A stretch of 64,000 nt of DNA from an uncultured Aquimarina sp. (GTDB lineage Bacteria; Bacteroidota; Bacteroidia; Flavobacteriales; Flavobacteriaceae). Positions 8,343 through 16,639 of this stretch are shown here, one piece after another. The notes under the pieces are model-generated. The model had not been told where the DNA came from. It did no database searches and saw only the letters and a list, made by a program, of their open reading frames with translations. How positions within the stretch are numbered: the first letter of the stretch is position 1; each line of letters opens with the position of its first letter. Location of the stretch: the NCBI RefSeq assembly GCF_947495315.1, contig NZ_CANLYD010000016.1, positions 1 to 64,000 of the forward strand, given 5' to 3'. The position numbers and the translations under genes were made by a program.

Positions 8343-9503
8343 ATGGATACATTAGGATTTAATAGAAGAAAATTTTTACAACTAGGAAGTACTGTTGCAG
8401 TAGTAAGTGCCGTAACACCGATAGCATATGGAGCTTCCTTATTTAAAGATGATATTTTAAAGTTCTCTGCAGATAATGAGAATCTACGATTATTCTCTAA
8501 TGAAAACCCTTACGGACCTTCCCAAAAAGTATTAGATGCAATTATTAAACATACCAACCGAGTTAATAGATACGCATCTTTTCATACATATGACACTAAT
8601 AATCTGAAAAAAATGATAGCAGAGCGCAACAAGATTAAAGAAGAGCAGGTTATTTTAGGACATGGTTCGTTTGAGATATTGTGTATGCTTACCAGAACCT
8701 TTGGTAAAGAACAAAATAGCATTATCGTTCCGGCGACTACATTTAACGTTACAGCAGCTTTTGCAGATAGAATATTTGATCATAAAGTAAAAAGAATTGT
8801 ACTTGATCAAGAAATGAATATTGACTTAAAAGCTACTAAAAAAGCAGTGACTAAAGATACAAAGTTGGTATATATATGCAATCCTAATAACCCTACCGGA
8901 AAAGCATTACCCGCTGCCGAACTAGAATCTTTTTGCAAAGAAGTTGCTACGACAACCTGTACCGTAGCCATAGATGAAGCCTATATAGAATTAATGAATC
9001 CTTCTGACACTCCAGACACCATAAAATTATTAAGAGAAAATCACAATGTTTTAATTATTAGAACTTTCTCTAAAGCATATGGCTTAGCGGGTTTACGTGT
9101 GGGATATGCGATGGGATCGGCAGAAACCATCGCGTTATTGAATCATGAATACTATAATTTTAGTGGACTTATTGCTAATCCAGGAGTAGTAGCCGCTATT
9201 ACTGCTCTAAATGATACTACGTATGTCGATGCATACCGAAAGAAGAATGAAGAAGTAAGAACGTATGTAGAAAAAAGTTTAGATGCACTTGGAATTCAAT
9301 ACCTGAAAAGCAATACTAATTTTATACTAATGGATGTAAAAGATGCCAAACGTTTTAGATCCGAATTAAAACCATTTGGGTTTGCTATTGTTCCTGGCGG
9401 AGGGAAACATTATCCTAATTGGGCAAGGATTAGTATCGGTAGATTGGAAGAAATGAAAATTTTCTTAAAAGTTCTGGACGGAATGAATTGGTTAAAAGCC
9501 TAA
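8343..9503 (+). CDS. PLP-dependent aminotransferase (HisC-like) with Tat-type signal
   Basis: The ATG at 8343 gives 386 residues. A TTG at 8322 could add seven. The N-terminus carries a twin-arginine motif (NRRKFLQLG) followed by a hydrophobic stretch ending GASLF, so export is plausible. The body is a fold-type I aminotransferase. NPNNPTGKALP is the substrate/PLP loop, AIDEAYIEL holds the PLP-ring Asp, TFSKAYGLAGLRVGYAMG has the Schiff-base Lys, and RISIGR near the end has the carboxylate-binding Arg. It resembles histidinol-phosphate aminotransferase but sits outside any his operon, so the substrate is uncertain. Confidence 0.85.
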   Translation: MDTLGFNRRKFLQLGSTVAVVSAVTPIAYGASLFKDDILKFSADNENLRLFSNENPYGPSQKVLDAIIKHTNRVNRYASFHTYDTNNLKKMIAERNKIKEEQVILGHGSFEILCMLTRTFGKEQNSIIVPATTFNVTAAFADRIFDHKVKRIVLDQEMNIDLKATKKAVTKDTKLVYICNPNNPTGKALPAAELESFCKEVATTTCTVAIDEAYIELMNPSDTPDTIKLLRENHNVLIIRTFSKAYGLAGLRVGYAMGSAETIALLNHEYYNFSGLIANPGVVAAITALNDTTYVDAYRKKNEEVRTYVEKSLDALGIQYLKSNTNFILMDVKDAKRFRSELKPFGFAIVPGGGKHYPNWARISIGRLEEMKIFLKVLDGMNWLKA

Positions 9504-9675
9504 ACCTATTTTATGCATTGGAACTTCGTAATGAAGCTTTCTGTTACAATAAAATATGGCATTTTCTAGGTTTTAGCATAGCACCGTTATGGTTAAACTT
9601 AAAAATGTAGCGTAGCACTATATTTTGCGGTAGCTGAAAGTTTTAATAGATTTTCCAATGCATAAAGTAGGTTAA
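9502..9675. repeat. Solitary long imperfect palindrome (about 170 bp)
   Basis: The arms 9505-9523 (CCTATTTTATGCATTGGAA) and 9653-9671 pair with one mismatch. Inner blocks also pair loosely (CTTTC near 9538 with GAAAG near 9636; AATAAAATAT with ATATTTTG). The whole stretch could form one hairpin immediately after the aminotransferase stop codon. Its size is close to the 157-bp sites at the left end, but the sequence is different. It could be a MITE-like element or a structured 3' end. Confidence 0.6.
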
Positions 9676-9795
9676 ATAAGTTCAAAATAATCATAGTGTA
9701 AAAAAAGAGTTTGAAATCTGAAAGAGTTGCAATTTTTAGGAAATAAACGATGGTTTTTCTGTCAAATTACTAGCACGTTTTTAAAGATTAACAAG

Positions 9796-9803
9796 TACAT
9801 TTG
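9796..9803 (+). promoter_or_regulatory. Probable -7 promoter box for aroC
   Basis: TACATTTG matches the Bacteroidota TAnnTTTG element and lies 17 bases before the aroC start, implying a very short leader. No clear -33 TTG was identified. Confidence 0.4.
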
Positions 9804-9820
9804 TTGAAAATTGTTTTTTA

Positions 9821-10885
9821 ATGGCAGGAAATACATTTGGGAACCTATTTAAGGTAACCACTTTTGGAGAATCTCACGGAGTAGCAATTGGTGGAATCAT
9901 TGATGGATGCCCATCTGGTGTTCAATTAGATCTTGAAGCGATACAAGCTGAATTAGATCGTCGTAAACCTGGACAATCGGCTATCGTTACGCAACGCAAA
10001 GAACCAGATACTGTAGAATTCTATTCAGGAATTTTTGAAGGAGTAACTACAGGAACTCCCATAGGTTTTGTTATTAAAAATGCCAATCAAAAATCAAAAG
10101 ATTATTCTCATATAAAAGATTCATATCGACCATCTCATGCTGATTATACCTATGACCAGAAGTATGGTGTTAGGGATTATCGTGGTGGTGGACGCTCATC
10201 TGCTAGAGAAACGGCGAGTAGAGTAGTAGCTGGTGCTATTGCTAAACAGGTGCTTTCCGGAATTACATTTAATGCGTATGTGAGTGGTGTAGGAGCTATA
10301 AAATTAGATAAACCACATACAGAACTTGATTTTTCATTAACAGAAAGTAATATTGTTCGTTGTCCTGACCCAGAGAAAGCGATGGAAATGGAACAATACA
10401 TCAAACAGATTAGGAAAGAAGGTGATACGGTAGGTGGGCTGGTAAGCTGTGCGATTTCTGGAGTTCCAGTTGGATTAGGAGAACCTGTTTTTGATAAACT
10501 ACATGCAGAATTAGGAAAAGCAATGCTTTCGATCAATGCTGTAAAAGGATTTGAATATGGTAGTGGTTTTGAAGGAGCAGCGCTAAAAGGAAGTCAGCAT
10601 AATGATTTATTTAATGCTGATGGAACAACAAAAACCAATCTTTCGGGTGGAATACAAGGAGGGATTTCTAACGGAATGGATATTTACTTTAATGTAGCCT
10701 TTAAACCTGTGGCAACTATTATGCAAGATCAAGAAACGATTGATAAAGATGGAAATATGGTGAATATGCAAGGTAAAGGAAGACATGATCCTTGCGTTGT
10801 ACCAAGAGCCGTGCCTATTGTAGAAGCTATGGCTGCGTTGGTTATTGTAGATTATTGGCTAATGAATCGTACGATTAAGAAGTGA
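9821..10885 (+). CDS. aroC: Chorismate synthase
   Basis: The 354-residue protein is full length for the family and converts 5-enolpyruvylshikimate-3-phosphate to chorismate using reduced FMN, the last step of the shikimate pathway. Diagnostic blocks are FGESHGVAIGGIIDGCPSG at the N-terminus, YRGGGRSSARETASRVVAGA near residue 125, LSGGIQGGISNG near 280 and GRHDPCVVPRAVPIVEAM near the C-terminus. It is transcribed alone. A strong AT-rich upstream region and a -7 type box precede it. Confidence 0.97.
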   Translation: MAGNTFGNLFKVTTFGESHGVAIGGIIDGCPSGVQLDLEAIQAELDRRKPGQSAIVTQRKEPDTVEFYSGIFEGVTTGTPIGFVIKNANQKSKDYSHIKDSYRPSHADYTYDQKYGVRDYRGGGRSSARETASRVVAGAIAKQVLSGITFNAYVSGVGAIKLDKPHTELDFSLTESNIVRCPDPEKAMEMEQYIKQIRKEGDTVGGLVSCAISGVPVGLGEPVFDKLHAELGKAMLSINAVKGFEYGSGFEGAALKGSQHNDLFNADGTTKTNLSGGIQGGISNGMDIYFNVAFKPVATIMQDQETIDKDGNMVNMQGKGRHDPCVVPRAVPIVEAMAALVIVDYWLMNRTIKK

Positions 10886-10937
10886 TTTAGTAGGTTAGTT
10901 TGTGAGCCTTTGAGTAGTTGAGTCTCTGAGTGATTTT

Positions 10938-11075
10938 GTCATTCCAGCGTAGGCTGGAATCCATAAAATAGGGGTTTCAATATAGTTACTTTTCTTCTCA
11001 TACTGCATAATTGTATAATTATAATTACAAGGAATTTTTAAAATGAAAACGGATTCCAGCCTACGCTGGAATGAC
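10938..11075. repeat. Inverted repeat pair, 25-bp perfect arms (REP/MITE-like)
   Basis: The arms 10938-10962 (GTCATTCCAGCGTAGGCTGG...) and 11051-11075 are exact inverted complements around 88 AT-rich bases. Each arm is itself partly palindromic (TTCCAGC-GTAG-GCTGGAA). The motif resembles REP-type palindromes that begin or end with ATTCC/GTCATTCC. It lies between convergently unrelated genes, downstream of aroC. Confidence 0.75.
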
Positions 11076-11249
11076 ATTCGCTTATTTTTAAATAAAAATA
11101 TCAGAAGGATAAGTATTTTGATCTTATTCTTTATCTCTGATGTTTTGGCAATTCGTACATCTAACCTCGTAAATCGTAATTTATAGAGCGGTTTTTTGTT
11201 TTTAATTTATATCTTCGACTTTTTGTATTCAAAAAATTAGATAATTCAC

Positions 11250-12575
11250 ATGAAGAAACTTGCATTGCATTGGCAAATAATGATCGGAATGATCGCTGGG
11301 ATATTATTCGGATTTTTAATGACTCAGTTTTCCTGGGGAAAAGGATTTACAGGTGATTGGATAGCTCCTTTAGGAACAATTTTCGTAAATCTTCTGAAGT
11401 TAATAGCGGTTCCTCTGATTCTTGCTTCTTTAATAAAAGGGATTTCAGATCTAAAAGATATTTCAAAATTTAAAGCTATAGGTGGAAGAACTATTATCAT
11501 TTATGTTCTTACTACAGTCATCGCAATTACCATTGGTTTACTGCTAGTTAATGTAATGAAGCCAGGAAATGGAATTACTCCTGAGACAATAGAAAAGCTA
11601 ACTACCGAATATGCAGGTAGTGCTAAAATATCAGAACGTATTGCTGAAGCAGGAAGACAAAAAGAAAGTGGTCCTTTGCAGTTTGTTGTGGATATGGTTC
11701 CACAGAATGCCATAAAGGCAATGAGTGATAATAAGATGATGCTCCAAGTTATATTTTTTGCTATTTTCTTAGGAATAAGTATGTTATTGATTAAGGAAGA
11801 ACAATCTGATCCTTTGAAGAAGTTTTTTGATAGCCTAAATGAGGTGGTTCTAAAAATGGTCGATTTGATCATGCTTACAGCTCCTTTTGCTGTATTTGCA
11901 TTATTAGCTAATGTCGTAGTGACATCGGATGATCCTGATATATTGTTAGCGTTATTGCGATATGCTGGAGTTGTAGTATTTGGATTGGCGTTAATGATTG
12001 TGTTTTACTGTATTTTGGTTTCTGTGATTACTAAAAAATCTCCACTTTGGTTCTTAAAACAAATTAGTCCAGCGCAACTATTGGCATTTTCTACAAGTTC
12101 CAGTGCGGCAACATTACCGGTTACCATGGAAAGAGTAGAAGAACATATTGGAGTTGATAAAGAAGTATCGAGTTTTGTTTTACCTGTTGGTGCTACTATT
12201 AATATGGATGGAACTAGTTTGTATCAGGCAGTAGCTTCTGTATTTATTATGCAAGTGCTCTGGCCGGAAGGACTTACGTTTAGTAACCAAATTACGATTG
12301 TATTAACGGCATTACTCGCTTCTATTGGCTCTGCAGCTGTTCCAGGAGCCGGAATGGTAATGTTAGTAATTGTTTTAGAAGCAATTGGTTTTCCATCAGA
12401 TAAATTACCAATTGGATTGGCATTGATATTTGCAGTAGATAGACCACTAGATATGTTACGTACTACTATTAACGTAACAGGAGATGCTACAGTGGCTATG
12501 ATGGTTGCAAAATCTGTTGGTAAACTTGGTGATCCTAAAGTAAAAGATTGGGACGATCATTATCCTCCAAGTTAA
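11250..12575 (+). CDS. Dicarboxylate/amino acid:cation symporter (DAACS family)
   Basis: The 441-residue inner-membrane transporter has about eight hydrophobic helices plus re-entrant loops. Family hallmarks are the serine-rich hairpin STSSSAATLPVTME near residue 275, the motif GATINMDGTSLYQAVASVFI near residue 315 and the second hairpin region with VPGAGMVML. RPLDMLRTTINVTGDAT contains the Asp/Arg/Asn substrate-site block. It should import glutamate, aspartate or C4-dicarboxylates with Na+ or H+. The PLP decarboxylase 130 bases downstream on the same strand could act on an imported acidic amino acid. Confidence 0.92.
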   Translation: MKKLALHWQIMIGMIAGILFGFLMTQFSWGKGFTGDWIAPLGTIFVNLLKLIAVPLILASLIKGISDLKDISKFKAIGGRTIIIYVLTTVIAITIGLLLVNVMKPGNGITPETIEKLTTEYAGSAKISERIAEAGRQKESGPLQFVVDMVPQNAIKAMSDNKMMLQVIFFAIFLGISMLLIKEEQSDPLKKFFDSLNEVVLKMVDLIMLTAPFAVFALLANVVVTSDDPDILLALLRYAGVVVFGLALMIVFYCILVSVITKKSPLWFLKQISPAQLLAFSTSSSAATLPVTMERVEEHIGVDKEVSSFVLPVGATINMDGTSLYQAVASVFIMQVLWPEGLTFSNQITIVLTALLASIGSAAVPGAGMVMLVIVLEAIGFPSDKLPIGLALIFAVDRPLDMLRTTINVTGDATVAMMVAKSVGKLGDPKVKDWDDHYPPS

Positions 12576-12708
12576 TTTTCTTTTAGAAACTGATTTAAAA
12601 ACTACCGTAGCATAAAAATTGTTATTGTTTTTCTAAAATTCAATGCTTTTTACCTAATATACAGTTAGGGTTTTTACCTTTAATGCGAATTGATTAATCA
12701 AGTTCGAC

Positions 12709-14151
12709 ATGAAGGAAGGTATACTCATAGAAGAATCATTACAAAAATTATATAGTCCATCAGACTTTAGAGAAATAGGACATCAGTTAGTTGATGTGCT
12801 GGCAGATCATCTGGATCAAGTGCAATCGCGGAAAGAACAACCTGTGCTCAAATATCAGGATCCTGAGCAAGAATTAGCCTATTGGAAAGAAGATATGTCT
12901 TCTGATACCGATATGATGGATTTTTATAAAAATATTCTAGAGCGATCTATTCATGTACATCACCCAAGATATATGGGGCATCAGGTAGCCGTACCCTCAA
13001 TAATAAGTAGTCTTTCTGGGTTAGTAACAGATCTATTGAGTAACGGTACAGGAGTTTATGAAATGGGAATGGCATCCAATGCCTTAGAAAGAATTGTTAC
13101 GGATTTTGTTGCAGAAAAAATCGGATACGGATCCGATGCAGCCGGTTTTCTTACTTCCGGAGGGACTTTAGCAAATCTCACAGCATTACTAGCTGCAAGA
13201 AAAGCCAAAGCTCCCGGTTTGGTATGGGAAGATGGACACAATGAAAAATTAGCTGTTTTGGTTTCTGAAGAAGCTCATTATTGTATTGATCGTGCTGCAA
13301 GAATTCTAGGATTTGGAGCAGAGGGAATTATAAAAGTTCCTTCTAACGAATCTTATAAAATAGATACTTCATTATTAGAAGAGTATCTAGAAAATGCAAA
13401 AAACAAAGGTTTGACTGTCATTGCAGTTGTAGGTTGCGCTTCTTCGACTTCTACTGGATCCTATGATGATTTAGAAACGTTAGCTAGTTTCGCTACAAAC
13501 AATAATCTATGGTTTCATATAGATGGAGCTCACGGAGGAGGAGTTGTTTTCTCGGAAAAATATAAGTACCTGGCGAAAGGAATTGACAAAGCAGATTCTG
13601 TAGTGATTGATTTTCATAAAATGTTATTAACACCTGCATTAAATACCGCTTTAATCTTTAAGCATAGCGAGGACTCGTATAAAACTTTTGAACAAAAAGC
13701 ACAGTATTTATGGGATTCTCAACAATCGAGAGAATGGTATAATTCTGGCAAAAGAACCTTTGAGTGTACTAAATTGATGATGTCGCTTAAGGTGTATTCA
13801 ATCATTAAGATGTACGGTGAAGATATTTTCGGAAAGAACATAGATCGATTATATGACCTTGGAAAAGCATTTGCAGATATTATCAAAGATAGAGATGGGT
13901 TCGAATTACTCATTGATCCAGAAGCTAATATTGTGAATTTTAGATATACAGATATTTCTTCAGAAGATATCAATACATTCAATTCTAGAATACGTGAAGC
14001 GTTACTCTTATCTGGAAAATTTTATATCGTACAAACCATGATAGGAGAGGATCGCTATCTAAGGACTTCTATAATGAATCCGTTAACAGAAAAAGAGGAT
14101 TTTATAGCGCTTTTGGATGAGATACAAAGAATAGCTAATACTATCAAATAA
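12709..14151 (+). CDS. Group II PLP-dependent amino acid decarboxylase
   Basis: The 480-residue cytoplasmic enzyme belongs to the DDC/glutamate-decarboxylase superfamily. HPRYMGHQ near residue 85, TSGGTLANLTAL near 148, HIDGAHGGG near 272 and VIDFHKMLLTP near 300 are conserved, the last giving the PLP-binding lysine. Candidate substrates are aspartate, glutamate, 2,4-diaminobutyrate or aromatic amino acids. The upstream DAACS symporter favours an acidic one, but this is inference. The codons VLVSEEAHYCIDRAARILG match the substrate/cofactor region of the family. Confidence 0.85.
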   Translation: MKEGILIEESLQKLYSPSDFREIGHQLVDVLADHLDQVQSRKEQPVLKYQDPEQELAYWKEDMSSDTDMMDFYKNILERSIHVHHPRYMGHQVAVPSIISSLSGLVTDLLSNGTGVYEMGMASNALERIVTDFVAEKIGYGSDAAGFLTSGGTLANLTALLAARKAKAPGLVWEDGHNEKLAVLVSEEAHYCIDRAARILGFGAEGIIKVPSNESYKIDTSLLEEYLENAKNKGLTVIAVVGCASSTSTGSYDDLETLASFATNNNLWFHIDGAHGGGVVFSEKYKYLAKGIDKADSVVIDFHKMLLTPALNTALIFKHSEDSYKTFEQKAQYLWDSQQSREWYNSGKRTFECTKLMMSLKVYSIIKMYGEDIFGKNIDRLYDLGKAFADIIKDRDGFELLIDPEANIVNFRYTDISSEDINTFNSRIREALLLSGKFYIVQTMIGEDRYLRTSIMNPLTEKEDFIALLDEIQRIANTIK

Positions 14152-14190
14152 CAGATTTTATATAGACTTGTAAGCTAGAGGTAATGTTTT

Positions 14191-14865
14191 TTAATAATTA
14201 ATAAGCTTTAAAAAAGTATTCTTGTAGGTTTTTCCTATTGGGATTGCTATGTCTCCAATAAAAACCTGGTTTCCCGATACTTTTTCGATCTTATCTATAT
14301 TAATAATATAGGAGCGATGTATTCTAATAAAATTAAAATTCTGTAATTTTTCTTCCCAATTTCGTAGGGTATCTAAAATCAGGATGTTTTTATGGTGTGT
14401 AATCACTTTTACATAATCCACTTCTGCTTTTAAAAAACATACATCATCAACATGAATGTTGTAAATAGTTTTATCAGCGTATAAGAAAAACTGTTTTATG
14501 TTTTCCTTTTTCTCTATAGTTTTATCCTGTATGCGATTTACAGCTTTAAAAAATCGTTCATAAGAAAAAGGTTTCACCAGGTAGTCTATAACAGCTTCTT
14601 CAAAGGCTTCAACAGCATAATTTGGATATGCAGTAGTAATGATAACCTTAGGTGGATTAACTAAAGTTCTTAAAAAAGATAATCCATTCAATTCGGGTAA
14701 TTGGATGTCTAAAAATATGAAATCAATTTCTTCTAGTTGCTTTGAATCAATGTCTAATCCACTTTCATAGATACCCTTACAATGTAGAAATGGAGTTTTA
14801 TTGATATAGTTTTCCAAAACTTCTTGTGCTCCATGTTCATCCTCTATAATGATACAATTTATCAT
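14191..14865 (-). CDS. LytTR-family response regulator
   Basis: The 224-residue protein has a receiver domain at residues 1-120 (acidic IIEDEHG, phospho-acceptor Asp in IDFIFLDIQLPELNG, Lys in DYLVKPFSYERF). A LytTR DNA-binding domain follows (FLKAEVDYVKVITH, then FIRIHRSYIINIDKIEKV). Its start overlaps the kinase stop by four bases, so the two are translated together. It probably regulates this four-gene unit or envelope genes elsewhere. Confidence 0.93.
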   Translation of the reverse strand: MINCIIIEDEHGAQEVLENYINKTPFLHCKGIYESGLDIDSKQLEEIDFIFLDIQLPELNGLSFLRTLVNPPKVIITTAYPNYAVEAFEEAVIDYLVKPFSYERFFKAVNRIQDKTIEKKENIKQFFLYADKTIYNIHVDDVCFLKAEVDYVKVITHHKNILILDTLRNWEEKLQNFNFIRIHRSYIINIDKIEKVSGNQVFIGDIAIPIGKTYKNTFLKLINY

Positions 14866-15890
14866 AATATAATAGTAAGTGTTACTTTAAAAAGGTTCTC
14901 ATTTTCCTCGATTAACAATTGATGTTGTTTGGGGTATAATAGTTGCAATCTTTTTCTTGTGTTTTTTATACCAATACCGCTTTCTTTCCAATTTGTTTCG
15001 ATCTCTGATGTTTTATTTTCGTCATATGAGTTTTCGCAATAAAAATAGAATTGATCGGCATTTAACATGGTTTTAATTTTTATTGGATGTTTATTACCTT
15101 TTATAGTACTGGTATACTTAAATGCATTTTCAATAAAAGGGATTAATAGTAATGGAGCTATTTCCTTTTGAAGATTATGAATATCTTCCGAAAAACTAAC
15201 TTTTACTTTAGTTGACAATCGTTCTTCTTGTAAACTAATATAATCTTTTATGTGAGTAATTTCTTTATTCAGAGTTACTTTCTTTTTTTGACCTTCATGT
15301 AATAAGTATCTAAAACTATCTGATAATTTTAAAATTAAATCTGGAGTTTTTTCATCTTTTTTTAAAGCATTTGCATAAATATTATTCAGCGTATTAAACA
15401 AAAAATGAGGGTTTATCTGTGCTTTTAATGCACTGAGTTCAGCTTGTTGTTTTTCTTGTTTTGTAGTATCTAATTCTAATTGTTTTGCATATAGCTTCTT
15501 TATAGAGAATAATGCGAAAAAAACTAAACTAAAAGAGAGATACGTTACCAAGCTAGAAATCATTGATCTCCATCGATGATCTTTATGCCCTTCTTCCATA
15601 TGAAAAAAAGAATCTGCATAATAATGTAAAAAGGCATTACCAATAAAAATAAGTAATACCAACAGTATATATTTTTTCTTATCTCTTAAAGGAAAAAACC
15701 ATAAATACATAATATACGTAGGAATCATATTGAATAGTAGTGCTACTAATTCATGTGAAAAACTCATGGGATAACCTCCTTCTCGTCCTAAATACTTTAA
15801 GTAAGGAAATAAAATGACAATTCCCCAGAAGAGCAGATGCAACAGTGGCTCCGTTTTTTTTAGTTTAGTATATACAGAATCTTTCTTCAT
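14862..15890 (-). CDS. LytS-like sensor histidine kinase (His_kinase family)
   Basis: The 342-residue protein has four predicted membrane segments in residues about 15-140. A coiled-coil follows (KQLELDTTKQEKQQAELSAL) and then the His_kinase signature QINPHFLFNTLNNIYA with the phospho-acceptor His. The C-terminal ATPase part shows LLLIPFIENAFKY and GIGIKNTRKRLQLLYP. There is no dedicated periplasmic domain, so the signal may be membrane-borne or come from partner proteins encoded upstream. Confidence 0.92.
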   Translation of the reverse strand: MKKDSVYTKLKKTEPLLHLLFWGIVILFPYLKYLGREGGYPMSFSHELVALLFNMIPTYIMYLWFFPLRDKKKYILLVLLIFIGNAFLHYYADSFFHMEEGHKDHRWRSMISSLVTYLSFSLVFFALFSIKKLYAKQLELDTTKQEKQQAELSALKAQINPHFLFNTLNNIYANALKKDEKTPDLILKLSDSFRYLLHEGQKKKVTLNKEITHIKDYISLQEERLSTKVKVSFSEDIHNLQKEIAPLLLIPFIENAFKYTSTIKGNKHPIKIKTMLNADQFYFYCENSYDENKTSEIETNWKESGIGIKNTRKRLQLLYPKQHQLLIEENENLFKVTLTIIL

Positions 15891-15912
15891 AAATAGTACT
15901 AAGGTATTACTT

Positions 15913-16629
15913 TTATTGATGATGTATCGTCAAATCTTTTATGGAGGCTTTCGCAAGAATATTTTTTCCTTTTATAGTACCACCACTTATTCTGAAAATT
16001 ACGTGTCCACCTAAAAGTGAAGGCATATCCGTATGTTCAAAAACAATATCATCGTTTAGAGAAAACCAAACTTTTCCTTTTTTCTTTCCAATCTCTACAG
16101 TAACCCATTGATTGGGTTTCATGATATTATCTTGTTTTCTTAGATGAAAATCACGTTCTAAGGAAGAAATGTTTTTATAGAAAAAAGGAGTGTATCCGTG
16201 AGATTTATTATTGAAAGTCAGGTTATAATGATTCATTTCTCTTCGCCATTTCCAAATATCTTCGTTTTTGCTATTTTCTTGTGGTATTGTTAATTCTAAA
16301 GTTTCACTACTGTCTGAAGCTGAAAATAATACAATTAGTACGGATGCTTCAGACAAGGCTTTTATTTTGTATTGCAATACCATATCTCCTTGATAACTTT
16401 TAGGGCCTATCAAAAAGAAGCCATCAGAACTATCAATCTCTTCCATAATAAATTCTTGATGCTGTATTGAAGTTTTTCCTTTTCCCAAAGTTTTCCATGT
16501 AAGAAGTTCTTCTGAAGTGATTTTGTCTTCGATACCTATACTTGATTCACATCCAGTTAGTATCAAAACAAAAATTATTGATACTACAAACGAATAAAAA
16601 TTCACTTTTTTTATATAATATTTTACCAT
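15913..16629 (-). CDS. Lipoprotein with concanavalin-A-like fold (DUF1080/DUF1961-like)
   Basis: I choose the ATG at 16629, which places a lipoprotein signal (FVLILTGCESS) at the start and follows the receptor stop by 10 bases. An in-frame start 111 bases upstream lies inside the receptor gene. The 238-residue product contains GDMVLQYKIKALSEASVLIV, WVTVEIGKKKGKVWFSLND and GGHVIFRISGG. These resemble the beta-sandwich of DUF1080/DUF1961 proteins, which bind or cleave carbohydrate. The catalytic status is unknown. Its position between a TonB receptor and a sensor kinase suggests surface ligand handling. Confidence 0.65.
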   Translation of the reverse strand: MVKYYIKKVNFYSFVVSIIFVLILTGCESSIGIEDKITSEELLTWKTLGKGKTSIQHQEFIMEEIDSSDGFFLIGPKSYQGDMVLQYKIKALSEASVLIVLFSASDSSETLELTIPQENSKNEDIWKWRREMNHYNLTFNNKSHGYTPFFYKNISSLERDFHLRKQDNIMKPNQWVTVEIGKKKGKVWFSLNDDIVFEHTDMPSLLGGHVIFRISGGTIKGKNILAKASIKDLTIHHQ

Positions 16630-16639
16630 GGCTAATTGT

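Noticed and set aside
10895..11077. Minus-strand 60-codon frame across the 25-bp inverted pair.
   Set aside because: Most of it is the palindromic arm translated. Such ORFs are typical artefacts of REP-like elements.
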